Positions 36,203-44,875 of a stretch of 64,000 bases of DNA are shown piece after piece. How positions within the stretch are numbered: the first letter of the stretch is position 1; every line of letters begins with the position of its first letter. The notes beneath the pieces are model-generated. The model saw only the letters and a program-made list of their open reading frames with translations, did not search any database and was not told where the DNA came from. This stretch comes from Leptolinea tardivitalis (GTDB lineage Bacteria; Chloroflexota; Anaerolineae; Anaerolineales; Anaerolineaceae), in assembly GCF_001050275.1 (NCBI RefSeq), contig NZ_BBYA01000009.1:186001-250000 (forward strand). Reading direction: 5' to 3'. Position numbers and translations under genes: made by a program.

Positions 36203-37222
36203 ATGATTCGCTATCAATCCCTATATAAAAAATTCCTGATAATCTCCCTTTTAATAATGTTGGTTACTCTCGTTGGCTGCTCTAGTCAGGCGGAGCAGAC
36301 AGTTGAATCAGCGAAGACTGCCGAAACCCAGACAACTGCATCGGAAACCAAATCTTCCGCATCAGAAAAGGCCGCTCTGGTTATTGCTGGCCCAGCTACC
36401 CCATCATCCATTCCATTGATCATTGCCGCGGAAAAAATGGGAAATGCCGATGTTCAGATCATTGAAAATAACTCGCAGGCAAACACGGCATTCCTGAGAG
36501 GTGATATTTCCATTCTGGTTTCCGGTCTTTCAGTTGGTGTTGACCTGTATCGCAATCAGGCTCCGGTTCAGATTGTTAATTCCTATGTAACCGGTATGTC
36601 CTCTCTGGTGACATACGGTGAAAAGGTGGAAAACTTTTCTGAGTTAAAAGGGCAAGAAATTTATATTCCTTTTGAAGGATCTCCCATTGAAGAAGCCACA
36701 TCCTATCTGGCCAAACAGGAAGGATTGAGCTGGGGCAAGGACCTTAAACCCATCTATTCTCCGTTTGATGCCTCTGTGGCATTGCTCAAGCAGGGAAAAG
36801 CAAAGGCAGTCGTCTTACCTGAACCATTTGTCTCGGTAATTGAAGGTCAGAAAAACCTGAATATCTCCATTGATTATTTTGACCGTTGGAATAAGGCGAC
36901 TGGTTCCACTGCAGGGTATCCGCAGGTGGCGGCATTTGTCACCCGCGATTGGGCGCAGAAACACCCGGCAGAATTGGCAGCCTTCAATTCAGCCCTGGAA
37001 GATGCCGTCAAGTTTATTCAGGAGAATCCCGAACAGGCTGTCAGCCAGGTGAAAGACCATTTCAAACTGCCGGAAAAAGTACTTTTGAAATCCATCAGCC
37101 GGACACATTTTTCAGTAGCGACCGGCGATGAAATGAAGAACAGTGTCACCGATTATTACAGGTTAATTGGAAAGCCGCTGGATGACGGGTACAAAGATTT
37201 TTATTACCTCCCTGAGAAATGA
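36203..37222 (+). CDS. ABC transporter substrate-binding lipoprotein (SsuA/TauA/NMT1-like)
   Basis: 339 residues. A lipoprotein signal ends in the lipobox 'LVTLVGCSS' (Cys near 26), followed by a Ser/Thr/Glu-rich linker and the mature domain from about 58. 'LIIAAEKMGNADVQIIENNS', 'LRGDISILVSGLSVGVDL' and 'VLPEPFVSVIEG' match the type II periplasmic fold of nitrate/sulfonate/taurine/thiamine-precursor binding proteins. The ligand is not deducible. It is the first gene of a run that continues through the permease, ATPase and the three hydrogenase genes. Confidence 0.87.
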   Translation: MIRYQSLYKKFLIISLLIMLVTLVGCSSQAEQTVESAKTAETQTTASETKSSASEKAALVIAGPATPSSIPLIIAAEKMGNADVQIIENNSQANTAFLRGDISILVSGLSVGVDLYRNQAPVQIVNSYVTGMSSLVTYGEKVENFSELKGQEIYIPFEGSPIEEATSYLAKQEGLSWGKDLKPIYSPFDASVALLKQGKAKAVVLPEPFVSVIEGQKNLNISIDYFDRWNKATGSTAGYPQVAAFVTRDWAQKHPAELAAFNSALEDAVKFIQENPEQAVSQVKDHFKLPEKVLLKSISRTHFSVATGDEMKNSVTDYYRLIGKPLDDGYKDFYYLPEK

Positions 37223-37943
37223 GGGTTTCGCCTTTCTGCTGTTTCTCGGCGTGTGGAGCATCATCTCGATCTTCTATCCGGTATATGTGATCCCCTCGCC
37301 GCTGGCAGTAATTTCGGCGTTCCCTGGTTTCCTGCCCGATGAATTTCTTCATCATCTGACAGTTACAGCCTGTCGCATCGGGGTAGGATTTGGAGTCTCG
37401 TTTTTTGTAGGCAGTTTCATCGGAATTCTGGCCTTCGCCCGCAAATGGGAAGCGCCCGTCAATGCTTTAATGGCGGCCTTGAATATTTTGCCGGGAATGA
37501 TCCTGGGGGTAATCTTCCTGCTGATTTTTGGTATTGGCCATCTGACTCCCATTGCGCTGGTTCTTTTCCTCACACTTCCCACCCTGACCATCAATACCAT
37601 TAACAATCTATCCAAACGTGATGTGACTCTCGAGCAGTATCTTGTCTCCCTTGGGGCTAAACAGAAGCACATACTGCGTTATCTGTATCTTCCGGCTCTG
37701 GTTCCAACTCTATTGAGTAATCTGAGCATCGGGATGGGATTGGCTATAAAAGTAGTGTTGATGGGTGAATTCATTGGTTCGCAAGACGGCATCGGTTATT
37801 TATTGAATGCAGCCCGAATTTATTTCAATATGAAAGAGGTTTTCTTCTATCTCATTCTTCTTCTGGTATTCACTCTGATTTATCAGGGTATTCTGACGCT
37901 GCTGGCGAACACCGTATTGCGAAAATACTTTTATGCAGGCTGA
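37182..37943 (+). CDS. ABC transporter permease (SsuC/TauC-like)
   Basis: About 253 residues from the ATG at 37182, overlapping the binding-protein gene by 41 nt; other starts are possible. Six transmembrane helices, with the EAA loop 'YLVSLGAKQKHILRYLYLPA' near 158-178 (E-A-A---G variant, here L-V-S-L-G-A) that docks to the ATPase. The protein is of the binding-protein-dependent transport inner membrane component family. It should form a homodimer with the ATPase encoded just downstream (3-nt gap). Confidence 0.87.
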   Translation: MTGTKIFITSLRNEGFAFLLFLGVWSIISIFYPVYVIPSPLAVISAFPGFLPDEFLHHLTVTACRIGVGFGVSFFVGSFIGILAFARKWEAPVNALMAALNILPGMILGVIFLLIFGIGHLTPIALVLFLTLPTLTINTINNLSKRDVTLEQYLVSLGAKQKHILRYLYLPALVPTLLSNLSIGMGLAIKVVLMGEFIGSQDGIGYLLNAARIYFNMKEVFFYLILLLVFTLIYQGILTLLANTVLRKYFYAG

Positions 37944-37946
37944 AAT

Positions 37947-38666
37947 ATGAATTCAGACTTGGTTACGGTCTCTCATTTGATGAAGAGTTTCGAATCACAA
38001 TTGGTGATTGATGACCTTTCGTTTTCCATTTCGGAAAAAGACCGTGCCGCCATCTTTGCCCCTTCAGGTGCCGGCAAGACAACCCTTATTCAAATTTTAG
38101 CCGGTCTGCAAAAACCGGACAGCGGCTCATTTTTGGTAAGGTCTGAACGCCCTGTGATTCTCTTTCAGGAACCGCGCCTGTTCCCTTATATGACCGTAGA
38201 AGAAAATATCTTTCTGCCGTTTAAAGTACAGGATAGACCGGTTGACGGAGATGTGCTGGAGGATTACAGAAACTGGTTGTCCGTTTGCGAACTTGAAAGT
38301 TGCTGCCGGCACTTTCCATATCAGCTTTCGGGCGGCATGAAGCAAAAAGTATCCATAATCCGCGGGTTTCTTCAGAAACCTGCTCTTGTGATGATGGATG
38401 AACCGTTTCAATCCATCGGAAGGCAGTCAAAACAGCAGATTATCCGGCATATTCTTCAGACCAATCCAGATCAGACTTTACTGCTGGTAACCCATGATCC
38501 TGAAGAAGTCAATTTGCTGGCTCATTATATGTTGTATTTTCCTACGTCGGTTTTAGGGCATTTCGCCCTTATGAAAACAAATGACCATTCATTCCAATCG
38601 TTCCACCAGTCAGGGATGGGTTTGCTGCAGAGCGAACCGGAAACGGCAGCCTCCATCCATGCCTGA
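37947..38666 (+). CDS. ABC transporter ATP-binding protein (SsuB/TauB-like)
   Basis: 239 residues. Walker A 'APSGAGKTT' (near 43), Q-loop 'LFQEPRLFPYMTVEENI' (near 74), signature 'LSGGMKQKV' (near 128), Walker B 'ALVMMDEPF' (near 148) and the switch His ('LLVTHDPEEV') are all present. The D-loop is odd: after DEPF the sequence is QSIGRQ instead of the usual xxLD. The C-terminal tail beyond about 200 is not conserved. The stop is 42 nt from hydC, so the transporter and hydrogenase are probably one transcript. Confidence 0.9.
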   Translation: MNSDLVTVSHLMKSFESQLVIDDLSFSISEKDRAAIFAPSGAGKTTLIQILAGLQKPDSGSFLVRSERPVILFQEPRLFPYMTVEENIFLPFKVQDRPVDGDVLEDYRNWLSVCELESCCRHFPYQLSGGMKQKVSIIRGFLQKPALVMMDEPFQSIGRQSKQQIIRHILQTNPDQTLLLVTHDPEEVNLLAHYMLYFPTSVLGHFALMKTNDHSFQSFHQSGMGLLQSEPETAASIHA

Positions 38667-38708
38667 ACGAACCTTTGGAACGGAAAATTACTGTCTGGAG
38701 GAGAATCT

Positions 38709-39263
38709 ATGAGTGACTCTGTAAAAAACTCTCCCTGTTGCGATCTGACAGGGCATCCGTCCTTTCAACAGTTGGATTCTTATATCGATGCACTGAAAAT
38801 CGATAAAGAGAGTCCGCGTCGAAAAGACACATTGATACAAACGCTGCATTATGCACAAAATCTGTTCGGTTATCTGCCCGATGTTGTTCAGATGCATATT
38901 GCCAAACGGTATGGAATTCCACACGCAGATGTTTCCGGTGTTGTCAGTTTCTATAACTATTTCACCACCACTCCAAAAGGAAAAATTCAGATCAGTGTAT
39001 GCCTTGGAACTGCCTGCTATGTAAACGGTGCTGATAAGGTTTTGCAGGAATTTGAACAGGTTCTGGGTATTAAATCCGGTCAGGTCAGTGAAGACGGCAA
39101 ATTTTCCATTGAAAGCCTTCGCTGTGTGGGTGCCTGCGGTTTGGCTCCAGTAGTGACAATCAATCAAAAGGTATATGGAAAGATGAAACCCGGCAAGGTT
39201 CGCGAGATCCTTGAAGACTTCCTGGTAGAACACAGCGAGAAAGAGGAGGCCGTCAATGCCTAA
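38709..39263 (+). CDS. hydC: [FeFe]-hydrogenase subunit HydC, NuoE-like 2Fe-2S protein
   Basis: 184 residues, thioredoxin-like NuoE fold. The four cluster cysteines are in 'SVCLGTACYVNGADKVL' (near 98) and 'LRCVGACGLAPVVTINQKVY' (near 138), the C-x4-C and C-x3-C pattern. It passes electrons within the trimeric HydABC complex, which in Thermotoga-type enzymes couples NADH and reduced ferredoxin to H2. A GGAGG site precedes the ATG. It overlaps hydB by 8 bp. Confidence 0.94.
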   Translation: MSDSVKNSPCCDLTGHPSFQQLDSYIDALKIDKESPRRKDTLIQTLHYAQNLFGYLPDVVQMHIAKRYGIPHADVSGVVSFYNYFTTTPKGKIQISVCLGTACYVNGADKVLQEFEQVLGIKSGQVSEDGKFSIESLRCVGACGLAPVVTINQKVYGKMKPGKVREILEDFLVEHSEKEEAVNA

Positions 39264-41133
39264 GATCACTTCTTACGAAAAACTGCTGGAATGTTACAAG
39301 GAATACCAGCCCCTACTGCATACCCGTAAAGACGGGGCAGCGCATGTAGATACTAAAACCGTACTTATCTGCGGTGGAACCGGCTGCCAGTCTTCAGACA
39401 GTCTTCATATTCTGGCAGAGTTTAACCGCCTGATTGCTGAAAAACACCTTGAAGGGAAAGTGGAAGCCTCCATTACCGGTTGTTTCGGTTTCTGCGAAAA
39501 AGGTCCCATCGTTAAAGTTTTTCCTGATAATACCTTCTATGTGCAGGTGACCCCGGCAGACGTCCTTGAGATTGTGGAACAGGACCTTATCAAAGGTCAG
39601 CGGGTTACCCGGCTGCTCTATGAAGAACCCAATAAAAAAGAGAAAGTTGCCGCCTCAGAAGATATTCCCTTCTATAAATTACAGAAGCGCGTTGCACTGC
39701 GCAACTGCGGTTTTATCAATCCGGAAAAGATTGAAGAGTACATTGCCAATGCCGGTTATCAGGCTCTTGGCCGAGCTCTCACCCAGATGACACCTGCCCA
39801 GGTGATTGACGAAGTCAAGCGCTCTGGCCTGCGCGGCCGCGGTGGTGCCGGGTTCTCCACTGGCAAGAAGTGGGAATTCGCCAGCATGTACGAATCGGAA
39901 GAAAAATTCGTCATCTGCAATGCAGATGAAGGCGATCCCGGTGCCTTCATGGACCGCTCGATTATGGAAGGCGATGCCCACAGTGTAATCGAAGGGATGG
40001 CTCTGGCAGGGTATGCCATCGGGGCGCACCAGGGGTATGTTTATATTCGTGCCGAATATCCACTGGCTGTTAACCGGTTGAAAATTGCCCTGATACAGGC
40101 CCGTGAACACGGTTTGCTCGGTGAACACATTCTGGGTACCAATTTCAATTTTGATATTGATATCCGTCTCGGTGCCGGTGCTTTCGTCTGCGGTGAAGAA
40201 ACTGCCCTCATCCATTCTGTGGAAGGCGGCCGTGGTGAACCTCGCAATAAACCACCGTTCCCGGCTCAGAGCGGCCTCTGGGAAAAACCGACCATCGTTA
40301 ATAATGTGGAAACCCTGGCAAATATTCCCATCCTTTTTCAGGAAGGTGCAGCCAAATTTGCAGAATTGGGCTCTCAGACATCCAAAGGCACCAAAGTTTT
40401 CGCCCTGGCTGGCAAAGTCAACAACGTCGGTCTGGTGGAAGTTCCCATGGGAACACCGCTCCGCAAGATTATTTACGATATCGGCGGCGGCATCCGCGGC
40501 GGAGCCAATTTCAAAGCTGCCCAGACGGGCGGCCCTTCCGGTGGCTGCATCCCTGCCCAGTTCCTGGATACACCCATTGACTATGAATCGCTGATGTCCA
40601 TTGGATCCATGATGGGCTCCGGCGGTATGATCGTGCTCAATGACCATGACTGCATGGTCAACATTGCCCGCTTTTACCTTGAATTCACCGTGGAAGAATC
40701 CTGCGGACGCTGCGCTCCCTGTCGTATTGGTAACAAACGCATGCTTGAGATTTTGACAGATATCACCGAAGGACGCGGTACTGAAGCCGACCTGCGGGAA
40801 TTGAAAGAACTGTCTCAAACCATCACCGATACATCACTTTGCGGTTTAGGACAGACAGCCCCGAATCCGGTGATCAGCACTATGAAATATTTCTGGGATG
40901 AATATGAAGCCCATGTCAAAGAAAAACGCTGCCCGGCGGGAGTGTGCCAGAAACTCTTGAAGTACGAAATTGATCCGGCCAAATGTATTGGCTGCACAGC
41001 CTGCGCCCGCGGCTGCCCGGTGAGTTGCATTTCCGGCAGTGCCAAACAACCGCATGTTATTGACCAGACCCGCTGTATCAAATGCGGAGCCTGTATGACG
41101 AAATGCCGCTTCGGCGCCATCTCACGGAATTAA
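39256..41133 (+). CDS. hydB: [FeFe]-hydrogenase subunit HydB, NuoF-like flavoprotein
   Basis: 625 residues, the usual length for HydB. Order: N-terminal thioredoxin-like 2Fe-2S domain (to about 125, 'CGGTGCQSSDSL'), NuoF FMN/NADH domain ('RGRGGAGFSTGKKWEFA', 'VICNADEGDPGAFMDRSIME', 'GAGAYVCGEE'-like motif here GAGAFVCGEETAL), SLBB domain, the NuoF 4Fe-4S site 'ESCGRCAPCRIGN' near 481, and two C-terminal 4Fe-4S sites (near 577-620, CIGCTACARGCP and CIKCGACMTKC). It binds NAD(H) and FMN and is the proposed bifurcation site. Confidence 0.96.
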   Translation: MPKITSYEKLLECYKEYQPLLHTRKDGAAHVDTKTVLICGGTGCQSSDSLHILAEFNRLIAEKHLEGKVEASITGCFGFCEKGPIVKVFPDNTFYVQVTPADVLEIVEQDLIKGQRVTRLLYEEPNKKEKVAASEDIPFYKLQKRVALRNCGFINPEKIEEYIANAGYQALGRALTQMTPAQVIDEVKRSGLRGRGGAGFSTGKKWEFASMYESEEKFVICNADEGDPGAFMDRSIMEGDAHSVIEGMALAGYAIGAHQGYVYIRAEYPLAVNRLKIALIQAREHGLLGEHILGTNFNFDIDIRLGAGAFVCGEETALIHSVEGGRGEPRNKPPFPAQSGLWEKPTIVNNVETLANIPILFQEGAAKFAELGSQTSKGTKVFALAGKVNNVGLVEVPMGTPLRKIIYDIGGGIRGGANFKAAQTGGPSGGCIPAQFLDTPIDYESLMSIGSMMGSGGMIVLNDHDCMVNIARFYLEFTVEESCGRCAPCRIGNKRMLEILTDITEGRGTEADLRELKELSQTITDTSLCGLGQTAPNPVISTMKYFWDEYEAHVKEKRCPAGVCQKLLKYEIDPAKCIGCTACARGCPVSCISGSAKQPHVIDQTRCIKCGACMTKCRFGAISRN

Positions 41134-41151
41134 GGTAAGGAGTGAAGAGCA

Positions 41152-42876
41152 ATGGTAAATATAACGATTGATAATCAACAGGTCAGTGTTCCGGAAGGAA
41201 CCACTGTTCTTGATGCAGCGAAGCAGGCGAATATCAAAATCCCCACTCTTTGCTACCTGCACCTTGAAAAATCCAACTTCCTGAATAATGTCGCTTCCTG
41301 TCGAATCTGTGTGGTTGAGGTAGAAGGCCGCCGCAATCTGCCGCCTGCCTGCGCCACACCAGTTACCGAAGGAATGAAAATCACCACTAATTCCAAGCGT
41401 GTGCTTTCTTCTCGCCGCAAGAATCTTGAACTGATCCTGTCAAACCATCCGTTCAACTGCCTGATCTGCGCCAAATCTACGGATTGTGAGTTGCAGACAC
41501 TGGCCTGGGAATTTGGCATTAACACGCAGCGGTACCGTGGTGAACGTGCTACCCATGAAATCGACAAGTCGAGCGGCGCTTTGAAACGCGATCCGGAAAA
41601 ATGTATTATGTGCCGCCGCTGCGAAGTGATGTGCAATGAAGTGCAGACTGTAGGCGCCCTCACGGCTTTCGGACGCGGTTTCAATACGGTTGTAGCCCCG
41701 GCAGAAAAGAAACCCCTGATTGAATCTCCCTGCGTATACTGCGGGCAGTGCGTCAGCGTTTGTCCTACTGCCGCCCTGACCGGTGTCGGGTATATTTCAG
41801 AAGTGTGGGATGCTCTGTTCAATCCGAAGAAAAAGGTTGTCGTTCAGGTTGCTCCGGCCGTACGTGTGGCCATTGGTGAAGAATTCGGAATGCAGCCCGG
41901 TCAAATTGTGACGGGTAAACTGGCAGCCGCCCTGCGTCGTATCGGTTTTGATGGTGTTTTTGATACCACTTTTGGTGCTGATCTGACGGTTATTGAAGAA
42001 GGCCGTGAGATTATGGACCGGCTGAAATCGGGCAAGAATCTGCCGATCCTGACATCTTGCTGCCCGGGGTGGATTAATTTCATCAACTATCATTTCCCCA
42101 CTTTGAAATATATGCCGTCAACTTGCAAGTCTCCGCAGCAGATGACCGGTGCCATTGCCAAAAATTACTATGCCAAAAAGATGGGTATTGACCCGAAAGA
42201 TATGGTCGTGGTTTCTGTGATGCCCTGCATTGCCAAGAAATACGAAGCTGCCCTGCCTTACGAGAGCACCCACGGTATTCCCGATGTGGATTATTCCATC
42301 ACAACACGTGAATTGGCTAAAATGCTCAAAGAGGGTTCGGTAGACCTGAAGAATATGCCGGAAGAAACCTTCGATGATCCGCTGGGTGAATCCACCGGGG
42401 CTGGCGTGATATTTGGCGCAACTGGCGGTGTGCTGGAAGCTGCCCTGCGTACTGTGTATGAAAAATACACTGGAAAGACTCTGGAAGATGTGAACTTCAT
42501 GGCTGTTCGCGGAACCCAGGGTATCCGCGAAGCTTCCATCCAGATCAATGGACGCACTGTCAATGTGGCGGCGCTGTCTGGTCTGGGGAATGCCCGCAAA
42601 GTACTGGAAAAGATCGTCAAGGGCGAAGCCCACTATGACATCATCGAAATCATGGCCTGCCCGAGCGGCTGTGTCAATGGCGGCGGTCAACCGTACTGCC
42701 ATGATCGTGATGAGGTGATTGAACAGCGCATCCGAGGCCTGTATCACATTGACCGTAACCAGGCGATCCGCAAGTCACACGAAAATCCATCCATTCAGAA
42801 GCTCTACCAGGAATACCTGGGTGAGGCCGGCAGCCATCTGGCGCATGAACTGCTCCACGTGGAAAGCCACAATTAA
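41152..42876 (+). CDS. hydA: [FeFe]-hydrogenase catalytic subunit HydA
   Basis: 574 residues. N-terminal 2Fe-2S ferredoxin domain (C near 34-65), a His-ligated 4Fe-4S site 'HPFNCLICAKSTDC' near 99, two 4Fe-4S clusters ('CIMCRRCEVMC' near 147 and 'CVYCGQCVSVCP' near 193), then the H-cluster domain: L1 'TSCCPGW' near 300, L2 'MPCIAKKYEA' near 356 and L3 'MACPSGCVNGGG' near 500, and the small-subunit-like C-terminus. All H-cluster Cys are present. With HydB and HydC it should make or oxidise H2 in the cytosol. The maturases HydEFG are not in this window. Confidence 0.97.
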   Translation: MVNITIDNQQVSVPEGTTVLDAAKQANIKIPTLCYLHLEKSNFLNNVASCRICVVEVEGRRNLPPACATPVTEGMKITTNSKRVLSSRRKNLELILSNHPFNCLICAKSTDCELQTLAWEFGINTQRYRGERATHEIDKSSGALKRDPEKCIMCRRCEVMCNEVQTVGALTAFGRGFNTVVAPAEKKPLIESPCVYCGQCVSVCPTAALTGVGYISEVWDALFNPKKKVVVQVAPAVRVAIGEEFGMQPGQIVTGKLAAALRRIGFDGVFDTTFGADLTVIEEGREIMDRLKSGKNLPILTSCCPGWINFINYHFPTLKYMPSTCKSPQQMTGAIAKNYYAKKMGIDPKDMVVVSVMPCIAKKYEAALPYESTHGIPDVDYSITTRELAKMLKEGSVDLKNMPEETFDDPLGESTGAGVIFGATGGVLEAALRTVYEKYTGKTLEDVNFMAVRGTQGIREASIQINGRTVNVAALSGLGNARKVLEKIVKGEAHYDIIEIMACPSGCVNGGGQPYCHDRDEVIEQRIRGLYHIDRNQAIRKSHENPSIQKLYQEYLGEAGSHLAHELLHVESHN

Positions 42877-42893
42877 TCTTCATTTTGATCTGA

Positions 42894-42929
42894 AGCAGCC
42901 TGCAGAACTTTCTGCAGGCTGCTTTTTTT
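42894..42929 (+). terminator. Terminator of the ABC-hyd operon
   Basis: AGCAGCCTGCAG at 42894-42905 pairs with CTGCAGGCTGCT at 42912-42923, followed by T to 42929. Confidence 0.97.
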
Positions 42930-42982
42930 GCCCTTCTGCCTGAATTTCATTTGATCAGTTTCGGCGGATCAGGATTTTCCGG

Positions 42983-43900
42983 ATGACTGAAAAAGATTTC
43001 GGCAGGAGAGACGGGCCGTCAGTAAAGATTCGGTACAATAAATGCATGGAAAAAAAGAAACTGAACGGCCTGATCCGTTTGTTTAGACCGGATCTCTCGC
43101 TGGCAGCTGGCCTGTGCACCGTGGGTGGACAGATCATTGCTGCCGGGCGGCTGGCACCTTTGCCTGTTACTCTTCTTGGTTTTTTGTGCGCTTTTGGTTG
43201 TTCCGGTTCCGCTCTGGTGGTGAATGATTACTTCGATTATGACGTAGATTGTATCAATGCACCCGACCGGCCTCTGCCGTCGGGTGCCGTCACCCGGAAA
43301 GAAGCATGGGTACTGGCTGTTCTTTTATCTGTGATTGGATTGGCTTCGGCAGCCTTACTCGGTCCGCTTTGTTTTTTCTTTGGAGCGATTTTCTGGATCA
43401 TCGGTTTTCTGTATAACTGGCGGTTCAAAGAATCTGGACTGCCGGGAAATTTGATGGTCAGTTCATCGGTGGCTTTCACCTTTGTTCTTGGCGGTATGTC
43501 AGTCGGTCAGCCGTGGAACGTGCTGGTCTGGGTTTTCGCGATGATGGCTTTCTTTATAGATTTAGGTGAAGAGATCACCGGTGATGCCCTGGATATGGAT
43601 GGTGATCTCAAACGAGATGCAAGGTCGGTGGCCAGAGCAAAAGGAAAACAATTTGCGCTCCGGCTGGCCGTAGCATTTTGGGGATTGGTTATTCTGCTGG
43701 GGTGGATTCCGGTATTGACAGGCTTGATGGGGATCGGATATCAGATCACCATGCTGGCTGTAGATGCATTAATACTCTATTTTTCTATTCGGCTTATGCG
43801 TACAGATGATGTAAGTACACAGCGATGGTGTATGAAGGGTGTCTACATGGGTATGACGCTGATTGTACTGGCATTCTTGATCGGGCAGATTGCCCGCTAA
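42983..43900 (+). CDS. UbiA-family prenyltransferase
   Basis: Up to 305 residues; the ATG at 42983 has AGGA nine bases upstream, while the ATG at 43046 would remove 21 polar residues and lacks a ribosome site. Eight or nine transmembrane helices. The first Asp-rich motif is 'VVNDYFDYDVDCINAPDRPL' near 81-100 and the second lies in 'GEEITGDALDMDGDLKRDAR' near 194-213. This is closest to the digeranylgeranylglycerol-phosphate synthase/chlorophyll-synthase-like branch; the acceptor is unknown, perhaps a quinone, haem or lipid. The gene follows the hydrogenase terminator and has its own expression. Confidence 0.85.
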   Translation: MTEKDFGRRDGPSVKIRYNKCMEKKKLNGLIRLFRPDLSLAAGLCTVGGQIIAAGRLAPLPVTLLGFLCAFGCSGSALVVNDYFDYDVDCINAPDRPLPSGAVTRKEAWVLAVLLSVIGLASAALLGPLCFFFGAIFWIIGFLYNWRFKESGLPGNLMVSSSVAFTFVLGGMSVGQPWNVLVWVFAMMAFFIDLGEEITGDALDMDGDLKRDARSVARAKGKQFALRLAVAFWGLVILLGWIPVLTGLMGIGYQITMLAVDALILYFSIRLMRTDDVSTQRWCMKGVYMGMTLIVLAFLIGQIAR

Positions 43901-43969
43901 TATGAACTAATGATCTTGTACTTTTCTACATCTGATTTTCATCAGCCATTCCTGAAACTCCCGCACTTT

Positions 43970-44197
43970 TCACACAGCCACTTTTTCTGTTGAGGGGGTC
44001 CCCCTCTTTGCACGATCAGCTATCATAATAATGGAATAACTCTATCTGGCAGAGGCATTTGCTGTCTGCACGGTAGCTTCCAGAATTTGTTCGAGATCGG
44101 CATCACTGATTTCTTTCACGGCCCCCCCGTGAATGGTTCACAGGGAATGAATGGTCTGCAATGTTTCGTTCATATTGTTCGTATCTGCCAGTTTCAT
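43970..44197 (-). pseudogene. Remnant of a nitroreductase-family gene
   Basis: Directly after the stop codon of the histidine phosphatase (ATG TAA ATG junction) one frame reads 'MNETLQTIHSL', stop, 'TIHGGAVKEISDADLEQILE', 'ATVQTANASAR', stop, 'SYSIIMIADRA'. This is the N-terminus of a nitroreductase (S-x-R-T-I-H-G ... A-S-x-R-Q-S-Y-S-I), with stops where Arg or Gln codons are expected; the second TAG is one change from CAG. The frame ends at a TGA at 43972-43970 and the rest of the family is missing. The frame also has an odd run of seven C near 44125. Confidence 0.75.
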
Positions 44198-44797
44198 TTA
44201 CATACACGTGTGATTAAACCGAATTAAATTCCAATTTTGAAAAGCCGGTTCAAATTCCAATTCCATGATGCCGCAAAAATCGACCCTGAAATCCCACCGA
44301 CGAAAGACAGGGATATGCAGGATATGACATAACCACAGACGGATTAATCCTTCATGGCAGACGACCACAATATCTTTATTATCTTTTTGCTTTTCCAACA
44401 TAAAGGTTTCGATACGTTGACGGGCATCTTCGCCGCATTCCCCACCGGGGAAATAGAAGTCATGATCTCGCTCCATGAAACCTCTCCAAACCTCAGGGAA
44501 CCGTGCCTCAATTTCTTCGGCTCCCAATCCTTCCATTTGACCGTTGTCGATTTCATTCAAACGGTCATCCAGAACAGGTTCCAATCCAAGTTTTTCTGAC
44601 ATGTATCGAACGGTCTGACCGGTCCGCACATACCGGCTGATGTAGATGGCATCAACCGGCCGGGTGGAGAAGAAATCCCAGAGGTGTTCCGCCTGCAATT
44701 GACCCCGGCGGCTGATTGGTTCATCCTGATGCCGGAGGATAGGATTGAAATAGTCCCCCTTTTCCTTTTCTGCATGCCTGACGATGTACCATTTCAT
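44198..44797 (-). CDS. Histidine phosphatase-family protein (phosphoglycerate mutase-like)
   Basis: 199 residues from the ATG at 44797, which has GAGGA about ten bases upstream; a longer form to 44872 starts poorly. The catalytic 'YIVRHAEK' (R-H-x) is at residues 4-11, the second active-site His lies in 'VVCHEGLIRLW' near 148, and the Arg/Glu residues of the pocket are in 'YVRTGQTVRYM' and 'LNEIDNGQMEGL'. It removes phosphate from a small molecule, or is a mutase; the substrate is unknown. It sits next to an unrelated ATC-family gene. Confidence 0.88.
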   Translation of the reverse strand: MKWYIVRHAEKEKGDYFNPILRHQDEPISRRGQLQAEHLWDFFSTRPVDAIYISRYVRTGQTVRYMSEKLGLEPVLDDRLNEIDNGQMEGLGAEEIEARFPEVWRGFMERDHDFYFPGGECGEDARQRIETFMLEKQKDNKDIVVVCHEGLIRLWLCHILHIPVFRRWDFRVDFCGIMELEFEPAFQNWNLIRFNHTCM

Positions 44798-44875
44798 ATC
44801 TGGATGTCCTCTTTTAGAAAAGAATGGAGACGAAATGACAGGATTTTGAATTAATTTTAGAAGATAATGCAAAAA

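Noticed and set aside
35911-36228. 105-codon plus frame before the ABC transporter
   Set aside because: It overlaps the better-supported lipoprotein gene and has no family features.
39679-40818. 379-codon minus frame opposite hydB
   Set aside because: It is the shadow of a strongly conserved gene and has no independent features.
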